Source: Saccharicrinis aurantiacus (GTDB lineage: Bacteria; Bacteroidota; Bacteroidia; Bacteroidales; Marinilabiliaceae). Taken from it: 64,000 nucleotides of DNA. Below the pieces are notes generated by a model. That model had not been told where the DNA came from. It was given only the letters and a program-made list of their open reading frames with translations, and searched no databases. The stretch is taken from assembly GCF_001660705.2 (NCBI RefSeq), contig NZ_LYBV02000035.1:1-64000 (forward strand), written 5' to 3'. Made by a program: the position numbers and the translations under genes. Of the stretch, positions 53,701 through 62,567 are shown one piece after another; the stretch's first letter is position 1; the number at the start of each line of letters is the position of its first letter.

Positions 53701-54208
53701 CTCAATTAGAGATATTATTACCGATGTATCTAACGAGCTCATATTTGAAGAGAAGAGTGATGAAATTATTTATCGTCAATCGATAGATTTGTTACAGAAA
53801 GAAGAAATTATTTACACAGACCCAAATCGTATAAAACAAATTTTGTCTAACCTACTGAGAAATGCTTTTAAGTTTACGAAAAATGGCTATGTAAAATTAA
53901 AGGTTGACACTATAAGTTCAAATGAACTTAGCGCTTTAGGATTCGATTATAAGGGAGAAGGAGATAATAATAAAGCCTTATTACTAAAAGTAATTGATAC
54001 AGGAATTGGTATATCAGAAGAAGAATTAGCGATTATATTTGAACCCTTTAGAAAAGGCTATAATGGTTATAAATTTTATCAAGGAATGGGCCTTGGCCTG
54101 AGTATAGTAAAGAACCTTCTCTCAATATTAAATGGCGATATTATTGTGGAATCAGAACTCAATAAGGGTACTACTTTTACAATTTATCTTGAGTATACTG
54201 AAGAGTAG
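50798..54208 (+). CDS. Regulator-propeller sensor histidine kinase
   Basis: 1136 residues from TTG 50798; the start is required to include the signal peptide (TFYRVIIISVILFSLSDIMA). Two seven-bladed-type regulator propellers (about 35-700, with repeats such as FLWVGSTDGLMRYDG, TWIGTLKGLSKYN and LWIATYGSGILFYD), a Y_Y_Y domain (about 720-785, WRLNGFDDNWKHGY), and one membrane helix (about 795-815). A coiled coil (820-895) leads to HisKA with His903 in NLSHEIRTPMNAIIGFSSLL, then HATPase with N-box RIKQILSNLLRNAFKF, G1 DTGIGISEEEL and G2 GMGLGLSIVKNLL. Unlike hybrid two-component systems, it has no receiver or AraC output domain, so it needs a separate response regulator. The periplasmic ligand is unknown. 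Confidence 0.93.
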   Translation: MTISNTLTFYRVIIISVILFSLSDIMAQSDYGGFSSYGLADNMYHVNIKSLHKDSKGFLWVGSTDGLMRYDGAFFDIFRREKGKEHTLASNNISVIKEDKYTYSFWLGSVTGHISKFYIDEDRYENYFLPPSENNKEGMVPITDFEQIGLDTLIVATKVEGLFLFCPSKNEFEPIRVAEFKDKTKGPLGNSVYHLYNDDKYIWVTTSYGLIQISLNGSIINQDVFSEEAYPSFYNNTGEFLIKSVVKVQDDVFAFFVNGILYYYNYGNQELAAVYKSTSSIICEEIITDHKNNFWLTTSNDGVFYLDLLEKLLLHHFEVPSNQNSLVDNNVSSICHLDDQEITWIGTLKGLSKYNYKASKFKQYDLDKLGVPNANIYLLAKDTKGGFWIGDNRECYHKKQSSEFFERYIEQGNKRFYAFAEDSIGNFLIATDKGLLVHDLDNGNTELQTFKCIGISANESSYINDLIVAKDSISWLVSHKGLIKYNSASSDYVFFPFTEDLFGNITYYFSSITLSNDKKSIWFASRRGRIFKYDIETNLFSNVISLEEGLNGFNTILDIQFDITGRLWIATYGSGILFYDFATKKLSDSLAVDILESHVYSVLNDNKNQLWLSANLGIAKIDPFSLEAQYFYTDDGTFCKEFNSNAFYKFQDNEMLFGGGGRFICFNPNEIVRNTYNAPVEISSWQVDDQVTSFGGGLYEKVCYNSKDEIEFEQTNNALKIYACILDYSNPNRNTIKWRLNGFDDNWKHGYTNEAIVYHNLDAGKYTLEVKGINSDGYESENVARLNIKVIAPFTQTLYFKAIFVILCILLVLLIIRFRFAWYRKQEILLTEKVKAKTKELTDANEELEASREKVFTQKAELEIHRNYLEELVKDRTKDLEAAKQKAEESDKLKTAFLANLSHEIRTPMNAIIGFSSLLQTEDYKDNHDTNFLNIIQQSSESLLALINDIIDISRIETGNIQLVKSYVSIRDIITDVSNELIFEEKSDEIIYRQSIDLLQKEEIIYTDPNRIKQILSNLLRNAFKFTKNGYVKLKVDTISSNELSALGFDYKGEGDNNKALLLKVIDTGIGISEEELAIIFEPFRKGYNGYKFYQGMGLGLSIVKNLLSILNGDIIVESELNKGTTFTIYLEYTEE

Positions 54209-54219
54209 GAGATTTAAAA

Positions 54220-54990
54220 TTATTGACTTAACCACTGTTTAAACTTCGGCGATTTTTCGGTTGAAATAATGATCTCAAATGGTAGTTCGGGATTAATATT
54301 CAGCTTTAATTTACTTTTCGAATATACCACAGCATCCTTAATACTATTAATATGGATTAGGCATTTTCTATTTGCTCTAAAAAAATGTTTAGGATCTAGT
54401 TTGTGTTCTAGCTGTTCTAAGGTAAAATTAGTGTCAAAGTTCTGATTGTCAAATGTTTTTATGAAAACGTATTTGTTATCAGCATAAAAGGCGGCAATTT
54501 CAGAAGTATTAATTGATTTAATTTTATCTCTGTAGTGCACTAAGAAACGCTCCTGATACTCTTTGTTTTGTTTCGATTGGGTTAATAATTCTTTTAGTTG
54601 CTCATAATTAAAAGGGGCCGCTTTATTTGCTGAGTGGTATATCTTATTGAATTTATTTATGGCACTTCTTAATAGTTCTTTATCCAAAGGTTTAAGAAGG
54701 TAATCTACACTAATTTGTTTAAATGCATCAATGGCATATTGATTAAAAGCAGTAGTAAATATAATAGGAACTTCAACATCTGTCTTTTTAAAAATATCAA
54801 AGCTATTGCCGTCTGATAAATGAATATCCAAGAAGATGAGGTCAACAGTATTGTTTTCTAAAAAAGAAACTGTTGTACTTACAGAATCAAGTATATCAAC
54901 TATTTCGAAATTTGGTTCAATTTCTAATATAAAATTCTTCAGCTTACGTGCTGATGGCATTTCATCTTCAACAATAAGTACTTTAGTCAT
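54220..54990 (-). CDS. LytTR-family response regulator
   Basis: 256 residues. Receiver domain (1-120) with VEDE acidic pocket, phospho-acceptor Asp55 in LIFLDIHLSDG, Thr in FTTAFNQYAIDAF, and Lys in YLLKPLD. The C-terminal LytTR DNA-binding domain (about 155-256) has FLVHYRDKIKSINTSEIAAF and HFFRANRKCLIHINSIKD. It overlaps the kinase gene by 8 bp, marking a translationally coupled pair, and is the last gene of the efflux operon. It is convergent with the propeller kinase, 11 bp apart. Confidence 0.93.
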   Translation of the reverse strand: MTKVLIVEDEMPSARKLKNFILEIEPNFEIVDILDSVSTTVSFLENNTVDLIFLDIHLSDGNSFDIFKKTDVEVPIIFTTAFNQYAIDAFKQISVDYLLKPLDKELLRSAINKFNKIYHSANKAAPFNYEQLKELLTQSKQNKEYQERFLVHYRDKIKSINTSEIAAFYADNKYVFIKTFDNQNFDTNFTLEQLEHKLDPKHFFRANRKCLIHINSIKDAVVYSKSKLKLNINPELPFEIIISTEKSPKFKQWLSQ

Positions 54991-56026
54991 TTGAGGATTG
55001 TATTAAATTAATAGCCACTTGATACATTTTATCATTATTGGTTACTTGAGGTTTCTTCATCCCAAGTAATTGGTATTTGTCGTTTAAGTTCTGCATTCCT
55101 GTATGAGTAGAATCCACTGCTCCTTCGCGTAGTTGCAAATTATTTTCAACTACTAAGGTATTACATTTTGTGTAGATTTTTATCTCGAGGGGATGCGAAC
55201 GAGAGGCAACATTGTGCTTTATTGAGTTTTCAGCAAGTACTTGCAGTGTTAGAGGAGGTATCATCATATTACGGTATTCAGCCGGTACATTAATATTGTA
55301 ATTAAAACCCACTTCAAAGCGGAATTTATACAGTTGAAGGTAGCTTTCTATAAACTTAATTTCTTCATCAACAGTAACTAAATCTTTTTTATTGATGCTA
55401 AGAACGTATCTATATACTGAAGATAAGCGCTGAATAAACACATCGGCTTTATCCACATCTTCATAGATTATAGATGATAAAACACTTAAGTTATTAAATA
55501 AAAAGTGGTGATCGAGCTGATCTTTTAGCGCCTTATATTGCGAGCTAATATGGAGTTTTTCTAGATGGCTCACCTGGTGTTTAAGGTCATTTCTTTCTTC
55601 GTATGCCAAGCTAAGTTCTATTAACGATATATAAAGTGTATGTATCATTAATGGCATAATAAAAATGCTCTCGCTTTCAAAGTGTTTCACATTTGGTGGA
55701 AAGAACCCAACTTGCTCTAGAATTTTAATTAAGCTGATGATACTAAATGCCATTAGAACAGCAGTACTGGCATCAACTGCAAATCGAGCTATCCATATCT
55801 TGTTCCAAGGTAATATCTTATTGAGTTTTTTTATCCAAAAATAATAGATGGTTATGGTTATAATGACTTGAAGTATAATAAGGGATATCTTACGTAATGG
55901 CATTATTTGCTGTACGTCGGATAAATCTTTAAAGCCAAAGAATAGCATAAACCCAAATGATGATGAAATCATTAATAGCACCATTAAGGGTATCATGAAA
56001 ATTCTATAGTTCATTTTTGATTTCAT
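54983..56026 (-). CDS. LytS/YehU-type sensor histidine kinase
   Basis: 347 residues. Four membrane helices (about 8-30, 47-64, 78-102, 120-140), a short coiled coil, then the His_kinase domain with LDHHFLFNNLSVLSSI; the phospho-accepting His is His174, and the family's usual Pro before it is replaced by His173. HATPase N-box: PPLTLQVLAENSIKHN. It has no extracellular sensor domain, so it may sense membrane state. It is coupled to the LytTR regulator and lies 88 bp after the TolC gene, so it is likely co-transcribed with the efflux pump. Confidence 0.92.
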   Translation of the reverse strand: MKSKMNYRIFMIPLMVLLMISSSFGFMLFFGFKDLSDVQQIMPLRKISLIILQVIITITIYYFWIKKLNKILPWNKIWIARFAVDASTAVLMAFSIISLIKILEQVGFFPPNVKHFESESIFIMPLMIHTLYISLIELSLAYEERNDLKHQVSHLEKLHISSQYKALKDQLDHHFLFNNLSVLSSIIYEDVDKADVFIQRLSSVYRYVLSINKKDLVTVDEEIKFIESYLQLYKFRFEVGFNYNINVPAEYRNMMIPPLTLQVLAENSIKHNVASRSHPLEIKIYTKCNTLVVENNLQLREGAVDSTHTGMQNLNDKYQLLGMKKPQVTNNDKMYQVAINLIQSSND

Positions 56027-56114
56027 ACTTCAATGTATCTTTAAAAGAAAGGTTTAGAGTGGTGATTTACTCATAAACCTTTCTTAGTTAATGGAAAAGT
56101 AAAATTGTATTTAG

Positions 56115-57443
56115 CTAGTTTTCATCTTTAATTAAATCACCGGTAATTCTAAGTAAATAATACTCGGCCACTTTTGCATTAAAGCGAGCATCGTTATACT
56201 GATAAGCTACATTTAGTAGGTTTTGTTGTGCCGCTCTAAATTCAATAGAATTAACACGCCCTATCTGAAACATTTCTTTGGTTTGCTCAAAGTTTAATTT
56301 AGCCTGTCCCATGCTACTTTGTTGCAGTTCAACTATACGTACTTTGTAAATATAGTCGGTATACGCATTAGATGCATCGCGTTCTATTTGAGCTCTTATT
56401 TGATTGCTTCTTTCTTGCTCGCTTAACAAATTAAGTGTGGCATTTTGCTCGTTTGTATGTTGTTGGCGACCATTAAAAACATTGAATTTAAGCGTAACAC
56501 CACCAGTCATACCATCAGTTTGACTAAATTTCATTAGTCCGGCATCATTATTCTGTTGGCTATAGGCGTATTGCCCATAAGCTTGTAGGGTAGGGTATTT
56601 TTGAGCTTTGGTGATTTTAACATCCAAATCTTTAATATTAACCTGTTGTTGCTGAGAAATAAGGTTGCTGTTGTTCATCATGGCCGATGAAATTACATAA
56701 TCCGCATTTTTATCATAATCCAGATTAAAAGATTCGTCAACACTGTACTCTTGTTGAACGGGTAAACCCAAACTTACATTGAGGTTTTTTAGCGACATTA
56801 AGAAACTCTGTTCAACATTAAGAATGGTTGTGCTATCGTTATTTAAATCGACCTCAGCATTCAATACATCTAATTGGCTAGCCTGACCGTAGCTTTTTTG
56901 ATCCAATACACGGTTATATCTGTCTCGTGAAATTTTCATGGTTTCATGAGCCAAATTTAGGTTTTCCTGTGCTCTACATACTTCATAATAGTTTTCAATA
57001 ACCTCAAGCATGGTGAGTTCCATCTGTTGCTTGTAAATGGTTTGTTGCAACTCATCGCTACTACGTAACTTTTTTAAGGTATACACATTCCCTAAACCAT
57101 CAAATAAAGTATAATCAACCCTAACATTGGCATTATAAGATGAAGACGTAGCATCATCAATTATTTCTCGGTTCGGATTACCTGTAAACTCTAGTTCAGT
57201 ATCGTTTTTCGAATACTCAGCACCTCCATTTAATGTAACAGATGGCAATAAATTGGCATTACCAATGCTATTGCTGTTTTGTGCTTGCTTTAGCTCGTTA
57301 GAGGCAATTTTAAGATCGAAATTATTAATTAGTGCAATACTAATTGCCTTGTCTAGCGTAACTGTGCTATCTGCAGGTTCTTGCGCCTTAAGCGAAGTAA
57401 CAAACAGGGTAGCAATAATTGCTATATATTTAATTTTTATCAT
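56115..57443 (-). CDS. TolC-family outer-membrane efflux protein
   Basis: 442 residues with a signal peptide (1-20, TSLKA-QEPA). Two tandem OEP repeats (about 28-225 and 235-435) have long helices, e.g. ISIALINNFDLKIASNELKQ and SNSIGNANLLPSVTLNGGAE. It forms the trimeric channel for the RND pump encoded upstream (gap about 54 bp) and is the third gene of the efflux operon. Confidence 0.93.
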   Translation of the reverse strand: MIKIKYIAIIATLFVTSLKAQEPADSTVTLDKAISIALINNFDLKIASNELKQAQNSNSIGNANLLPSVTLNGGAEYSKNDTELEFTGNPNREIIDDATSSSYNANVRVDYTLFDGLGNVYTLKKLRSSDELQQTIYKQQMELTMLEVIENYYEVCRAQENLNLAHETMKISRDRYNRVLDQKSYGQASQLDVLNAEVDLNNDSTTILNVEQSFLMSLKNLNVSLGLPVQQEYSVDESFNLDYDKNADYVISSAMMNNSNLISQQQQVNIKDLDVKITKAQKYPTLQAYGQYAYSQQNNDAGLMKFSQTDGMTGGVTLKFNVFNGRQQHTNEQNATLNLLSEQERSNQIRAQIERDASNAYTDYIYKVRIVELQQSSMGQAKLNFEQTKEMFQIGRVNSIEFRAAQQNLLNVAYQYNDARFNAKVAEYYLLRITGDLIKDEN

Positions 57444-57497
57444 GATATATATAATTTATGTATGAGGAAGCATTGGCCTCCTCATACTAAAAACTAA

Positions 57498-60400
57498 CTA
57501 TTCGTTTTCTTTTTCAAAGTCCAATTCCTTAATAGCACTTTCAATCTCTTCGTTTGTTACTTTTCTGCCTTTAATTAAGGAGTAGTAACTTACCTTGCTA
57601 TTGTTCACTATAGTAAGCATAACCGGAAGAAGAATAAGGGTTGTAGTTGTTGCCATCATCATACCATAAGCTAGTGATATAGCTACCGGAATTAAGAAAC
57701 GTGCTTGCATACTTGTTTCAAGCAACATTGGCATCATACCCACTACTGTTGTTAAGGTGGTTAATATAATAGGGCGTAAACGCGATACTCCTGCATTAAT
57801 CAAGGCATCTTGATATTTCATACCATCCTTAAGGTTAATATTGAGGGCATTAATGAGTACCAGAGCATCGTTAATCATAACTCCTACCAAGGCAATAATA
57901 CCCATAAACGACATTAAACTAATGCTCATTCCGTGTATCCAGTGCCCAAACACTACACCCACAAAACTTAGCGGAATCATACCATAAACCAATATACTCT
58001 GACTTACTGAACGTAGTGTAAGTAATACGATACCAAACATCAGTAATAATACAACAGGTATTGTTGTTTTTGCAGAGTTGGCCACTTTGTCCGTTTCACG
58101 TTTCTGACCATCGTAAACTGCACTTACACTTGGATGCTCAAGGAATATAGGTTCAAAAACATCCTTTTGTAGTCCGGCAATGATATCAGGTAAGGAAGCC
58201 CTTGCATTGGTCATGTTTGCTTCAATCTGAACTTCTTTATCAAAATCGAGGTGGCGGATACTTGAAATACCATTTACTGTTTTAAGTGTGGCTAGTTCTG
58301 AAAGGGGATACGCTTTACCATCGCTTAAGCGAACTTTCATATTTTCTAGCTGACCGATAGAACGACGGTTTTCGATATCGTACTTCACCCAAACTTTAAC
58401 TTCATCTTTACCACGTTGTAAACGCTGCGCCTCATTACCCCAGAAAGCCTCACGTACTTGTCCGATTACATCTTGAACGCTTACACCTAATAGGTGGGCT
58501 TTCTCTTTTAAAGTAATCTCTATTTCGCGGTTACCAATAGGTGTGTTATCCGAAATATCGGTTACCTCGGGGCGACTTTTCATGGCCAATTTAATTTTTT
58601 CCTTAGCAAGTTGAAGTTCTTTATTATCATCGCCAACCAGTGAAATTACAATGGCCTTACCAAATGGATTAAAGCCTGAGTATTGTAAAGTTTCGGCACC
58701 AGGGATATCACCTACAATGTTTCTAATTCGGTTGATGACTTCATCAGTAGTTGAGGTACGTAACTCGGCATCCTGCAATTGAACTTGCACAATAGCACTA
58801 TTTCCGGCTCCCATGAAGCGTTGAAATACTTGTTTAATGATAGAAATATTTTCAGTACCATCTTGTTGTAACTCATCGTTAACTTGCCAAACGGCATTAA
58901 ATATTCTATCGAGCTCAGCTTGCGTAACGGCATCTTCAGTACCAGCAGGTAATCCCAAGGTAATGGTGAAATCATCACCTTCAACATCAGGGAAGAAAGT
59001 GGTTGCCACCGTTCTTGAGGTGATCATACCAACTGATAAAATCATTAGGGCTGTAAATGTAGCCAAAGTAATGGTTCGGTGTTTAATAGTCCATTTTAGG
59101 ATGGCCTTAAATTGGTTGTTGGCAAAATGCACAATACCACGTTCGGCCCAACCCATGTATTTATTCCACTTGGTTTCTGAATGATTTTGCATTGCCTTTG
59201 AGTGGGCAAGGTGAGAAGGCAATATGATTAAGCCTTCGATCAGTGAAACAAATAGAATAAATATTACAATAATGGATATCTCTTTAAACATATCACCCAT
59301 TCTACCATCTAAGAAGATAAAAGTAGAGAAGGCCATCATAGTTGTAATAACTCCAGAAACCACAGCAGGTGTTACCTCAAGCGTACCATCAATAGCTGCT
59401 TTTATGGGCTTTTTACCCATCTGCCAGTGTCGGAAAACATTTTCAGCAACCACAATGGCATCATCAACCAAAATACCGAGTACCAATATTAATCCGAATA
59501 GGGATAACATATTTATGGTAGCGGTGGTGGCGGGAAGCAGAATAAACATACCAAATATTGAAATAGGTATACCCAGTGCTACCCAAAATGCAATACGCGG
59601 ATTTAAGAAAAGAGATAGAAAAATGACTACCAGTATGATTCCGGTGATTCCGTTTTTATTTAATAAGTCGATACGCTGATTTAGCGTAACACTCATATCG
59701 TTGTTTATAATTCCTTGGAGGTGATGTTGTGATTGATTGAACTCTTCGAGGTACTCTTTTATTTGATCTGTTGATATTATAATATCTTCTTCAAAGGTAT
59801 TGCTAATCTCAAATACAACAGCTTGTTTACCATTAAACAGTACCTGCGAAGGGGTATCGGCCCATTGATCTTTAATGGTAGCCACATCTTTTAGGCGAAT
59901 AATACCATTGTTGGGCGAGCTTTTTATTACAATATTTTCAATGCCATCGCTATGGTATTCTTTATTACGCACACGTATAAAAAACTCTTCTTGTCCATCT
60001 TTTACACTTCCTCCCGTCATAATAAGGTTGGCACTTGCTACTGCACGCGCAATTTCAGTGAAAGTAAGTTGGTACGATTCTAATTTTTCTTCGTTTAATA
60101 AAATGGCTACTTCTTCATCGGGATAACCGCCTATTTCAATTTTTGATACACCCTTCATTTTAAGCATATCGTGCTCAATTTGTCGCGATACATCCTTCAA
60201 CTGATGCAGACTAACCGATTGACCTTCTTTTGGCGTAATTACAAACGACATGGCTCTGTTTACATCATCGTGTTTGTAAGTAACCACCGACTCAATAGCA
60301 GCTGGGAAAGAGGCAATACGATCCACCGCATTTTTCACATCAACCAAGGCTTCATCCATATCCGTACCTTTCAGCATTTCAATGGTTACGGTACCTGTGT

Positions 60401-60662
60401 TTTCTCGTGAAACGGACGTAATTCTATCCATTCCTTCAAGGCCTTTCACATTTTCCTCAATCTTAAGTATGGCACCTTCTTCCACCTCTTCGGGCGAAGC
60501 ACCAGGAAATAAAATATCAACATATATATTTCGGGTTGGTACGTTGGGGAAAAAGTTTTTCTGAATTCCTAACAAAGCAATAATACCGAAAATGGCTATA
60601 AAGCCCATTATTAGGTTAACGGCAAGCGGGAATTTTATAAAGTATTCTATAAGTTTCTTCAT
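57498..60662 (-). CDS. RND efflux transporter permease (AcrB/HAE-1 type)
   Basis: 1054 residues with twelve helices in the usual 1+5 / 1+5 arrangement and two large periplasmic loops. TM4 has the proton-relay pair in LGILVDDAIVVAENVFRHW. In TM10 the segment ALVGVMINDALVLINALN has Asn-Asp where AcrB has Lys940-Asn. N-terminal FFPNVPTRNIYVDILFPGAS is typical. It exports drugs or other small amphiphiles. Adaptor gene upstream (78 bp), TolC gene downstream. Confidence 0.95.
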   Translation of the reverse strand: MKKLIEYFIKFPLAVNLIMGFIAIFGIIALLGIQKNFFPNVPTRNIYVDILFPGASPEEVEEGAILKIEENVKGLEGMDRITSVSRENTGTVTIEMLKGTDMDEALVDVKNAVDRIASFPAAIESVVTYKHDDVNRAMSFVITPKEGQSVSLHQLKDVSRQIEHDMLKMKGVSKIEIGGYPDEEVAILLNEEKLESYQLTFTEIARAVASANLIMTGGSVKDGQEEFFIRVRNKEYHSDGIENIVIKSSPNNGIIRLKDVATIKDQWADTPSQVLFNGKQAVVFEISNTFEEDIIISTDQIKEYLEEFNQSQHHLQGIINNDMSVTLNQRIDLLNKNGITGIILVVIFLSLFLNPRIAFWVALGIPISIFGMFILLPATTATINMLSLFGLILVLGILVDDAIVVAENVFRHWQMGKKPIKAAIDGTLEVTPAVVSGVITTMMAFSTFIFLDGRMGDMFKEISIIVIFILFVSLIEGLIILPSHLAHSKAMQNHSETKWNKYMGWAERGIVHFANNQFKAILKWTIKHRTITLATFTALMILSVGMITSRTVATTFFPDVEGDDFTITLGLPAGTEDAVTQAELDRIFNAVWQVNDELQQDGTENISIIKQVFQRFMGAGNSAIVQVQLQDAELRTSTTDEVINRIRNIVGDIPGAETLQYSGFNPFGKAIVISLVGDDNKELQLAKEKIKLAMKSRPEVTDISDNTPIGNREIEITLKEKAHLLGVSVQDVIGQVREAFWGNEAQRLQRGKDEVKVWVKYDIENRRSIGQLENMKVRLSDGKAYPLSELATLKTVNGISSIRHLDFDKEVQIEANMTNARASLPDIIAGLQKDVFEPIFLEHPSVSAVYDGQKRETDKVANSAKTTIPVVLLLMFGIVLLTLRSVSQSILVYGMIPLSFVGVVFGHWIHGMSISLMSFMGIIALVGVMINDALVLINALNINLKDGMKYQDALINAGVSRLRPIILTTLTTVVGMMPMLLETSMQARFLIPVAISLAYGMMMATTTTLILLPVMLTIVNNSKVSYYSLIKGRKVTNEEIESAIKELDFEKENE

Positions 60663-60740
60663 CTGTTTAAATTATTATTACAACACCACTGCTAACTAAC
60701 TGTGTTTGTGGGTGAGCTATTAATGGTGTTATTAATAAAT

Positions 60741-61850
60741 TTAGTTAATACGAACTGGCATACCTTCGTAAGCACTTTTAATAACAGTTTTCATAATCTG
60801 CGCATCTGCACTTAGGCCTTTAATAATGGCTTTATCGCCCTGTTTCATGAGTACTTCAACTTGTTTGTGGCGCAACACACCATTTTCCATCACAAATATC
60901 TTATTATCATCGCTTAGCATTTTACGTTGCACACTCATGGCATTTTCAAATGGCGACATACTAATAGATGCTGTTAAAAACATACCTTCTTTTAAATGCT
61001 CGCCCGAAACGCCTATGTACACTATTACGCTTTGCGATTGCTCATCGATATCACCACCAATTCTGATTACTTTACCTTGCCAGTTTCCCTTAATCTCAGA
61101 AGAATGTATTGTGGCTACAGTGCCCACTTTTACTTCGTCCATTGAGCTAAGCGGAAGTGTAATTTCTAATTCAAATTTATTTGGATTAATGAATACCCCT
61201 AACTCAGTACCTGAGCGCACAGCTTTTCCGGCCTCGGCAGTTGATTCTGTTACTATACCACTGTACGGAGCGGTAATCGTATACTTGTTTAGCTTCTCTT
61301 GTGCTGATTGAATTGAATAGTAACTGGTTAAGATACCCTTACCAGCCAAAAAGAATTTCTCCTGCGTGGTTTCTGACTTTGGTAAATCAGCCAAGGGTTT
61401 CTGTAAATCAAGATTCAATACATACTCTTTCCAAGCATTATAACTGTTTGGATAATCCGATTTTAAATCGGGTAGGATAGAAGTTATTGAAGTAATGAAA
61501 TCACTTTTTTGTGCCAAAAGCGTCATCCTAAATTCCTCAACATCAACCTGAAGCATGGTTTCTCCCTTGCGATAGGTTTTACCCGGTCGGAATAAGTTGG
61601 CTGAGTTTAACAACTGTCCTTCTACCTGCGAAAAAATTTGCAAACGTTCTGAAGCAATTAGTTTACCTGTTGCTTCAAGTTCATAAGATACATCTTCAAT
61701 TGCGGGCTTAACCACCTGAATTAAGGTAGCTTTTACTTTAGCGTTATTATCACCGGCTTTTTTCTTACCCGACGAAAGTGCTTTTACTATTAATATTGCT
61801 GCTATGATAATAGCAATAGATAAACCAATAGCAATTATTCTTCTCTTCAT
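60741..61850 (-). CDS. RND efflux periplasmic adaptor subunit
   Basis: 369 residues. An N-terminal membrane anchor (about 3-24, RRIIAIGLSIAIIIAAILIV), then the lipoyl-like halves LEATGKLIASERLQIFSQVE and KYTITAPYSGIVTESTAEAG flanking a helical hairpin, then beta-barrel and membrane-proximal domains. There is no lipobox. It is the first gene of the operon adaptor-permease-TolC-LytS-LytTR. Confidence 0.93.
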   Translation of the reverse strand: MKRRIIAIGLSIAIIIAAILIVKALSSGKKKAGDNNAKVKATLIQVVKPAIEDVSYELEATGKLIASERLQIFSQVEGQLLNSANLFRPGKTYRKGETMLQVDVEEFRMTLLAQKSDFITSITSILPDLKSDYPNSYNAWKEYVLNLDLQKPLADLPKSETTQEKFFLAGKGILTSYYSIQSAQEKLNKYTITAPYSGIVTESTAEAGKAVRSGTELGVFINPNKFELEITLPLSSMDEVKVGTVATIHSSEIKGNWQGKVIRIGGDIDEQSQSVIVYIGVSGEHLKEGMFLTASISMSPFENAMSVQRKMLSDDNKIFVMENGVLRHKQVEVLMKQGDKAIIKGLSADAQIMKTVIKSAYEGMPVRIN

Positions 61851-62567
61851 TATAAATGAGTTTATGTAAGTGTTTTAATAATTCAATTTTATGATGCTGC
61901 AAAAGTAGCTAGCTATTATATATAAGGAAACAAAAAAAAGATGAATAGGGTTTATTAGGGAGTGAAAACAAAATAAGTAGAGTTTAATGTAAAAACAATA
62001 CTTACAAAAAAATATTAAAAAGCTTAATGTGCTATAGTTACAAAATATAACCAGAAGTTTTATATAATCTTGAAGTTTGGGCTAGTCGTTTTTTTAGAGG
62101 TTTAAGCTTTGTTTAATTATAGTAAATAGCTATAAGGATCATGACTTTTGATGTTATTTAATATTGGATAAAAAATCTTATTCAGGAACTGTATTAAGTA
62201 TTCTCTAAGTAAGATTGAAGAAAGAGCTCATATATAACGAGTTAGTTAGTAATAGCAGACCGTTATCTTAATACTATGTATAATTATGGACATGCTTAGT
62301 GATTAGAAATGAATATAATAACACTAAATAGAACTACTAAGTAGTGCTAATAGATTTTGACTTTTATTTTTTTTTAAGTGTATTTATTAGATATTAAAAA
62401 TCCCCAGAGTTATTAATACTGGGGATTCTCAAAGTAGTGTGTATGTCCTCGTTATAAATTCCTCATTCTACAACGGAATAAATGAAGCTGCATAAACCTT
62501 TGCAAAAGATACCTGTTTTTTTAATTGAGGTATTTAATAATTACAATTATCATTAACCATAATTTGA
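61851..62567. other. 700-bp AT-rich intergenic region
   Basis: It lies between the start of the efflux operon and the end of the cytochrome c peroxidase gene, and contains the promoter of the efflux operon at its left side and the peroxidase terminator near 62399. No gene, repeat or RNA structure otherwise recognised; a small ATACCT / AGGTAT inverted repeat is near 62508-62532. Confidence 0.5.
62399..62427 (-). terminator. Terminator of the cytochrome c peroxidase gene
   Basis: A 9-bp stem AATCCCCAG / CTGGGGATT with an 11-nt loop; on the minus strand it is followed by a T-rich tail (TTTTTAATA), 141 bp beyond the stop codon. Confidence 0.8.
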
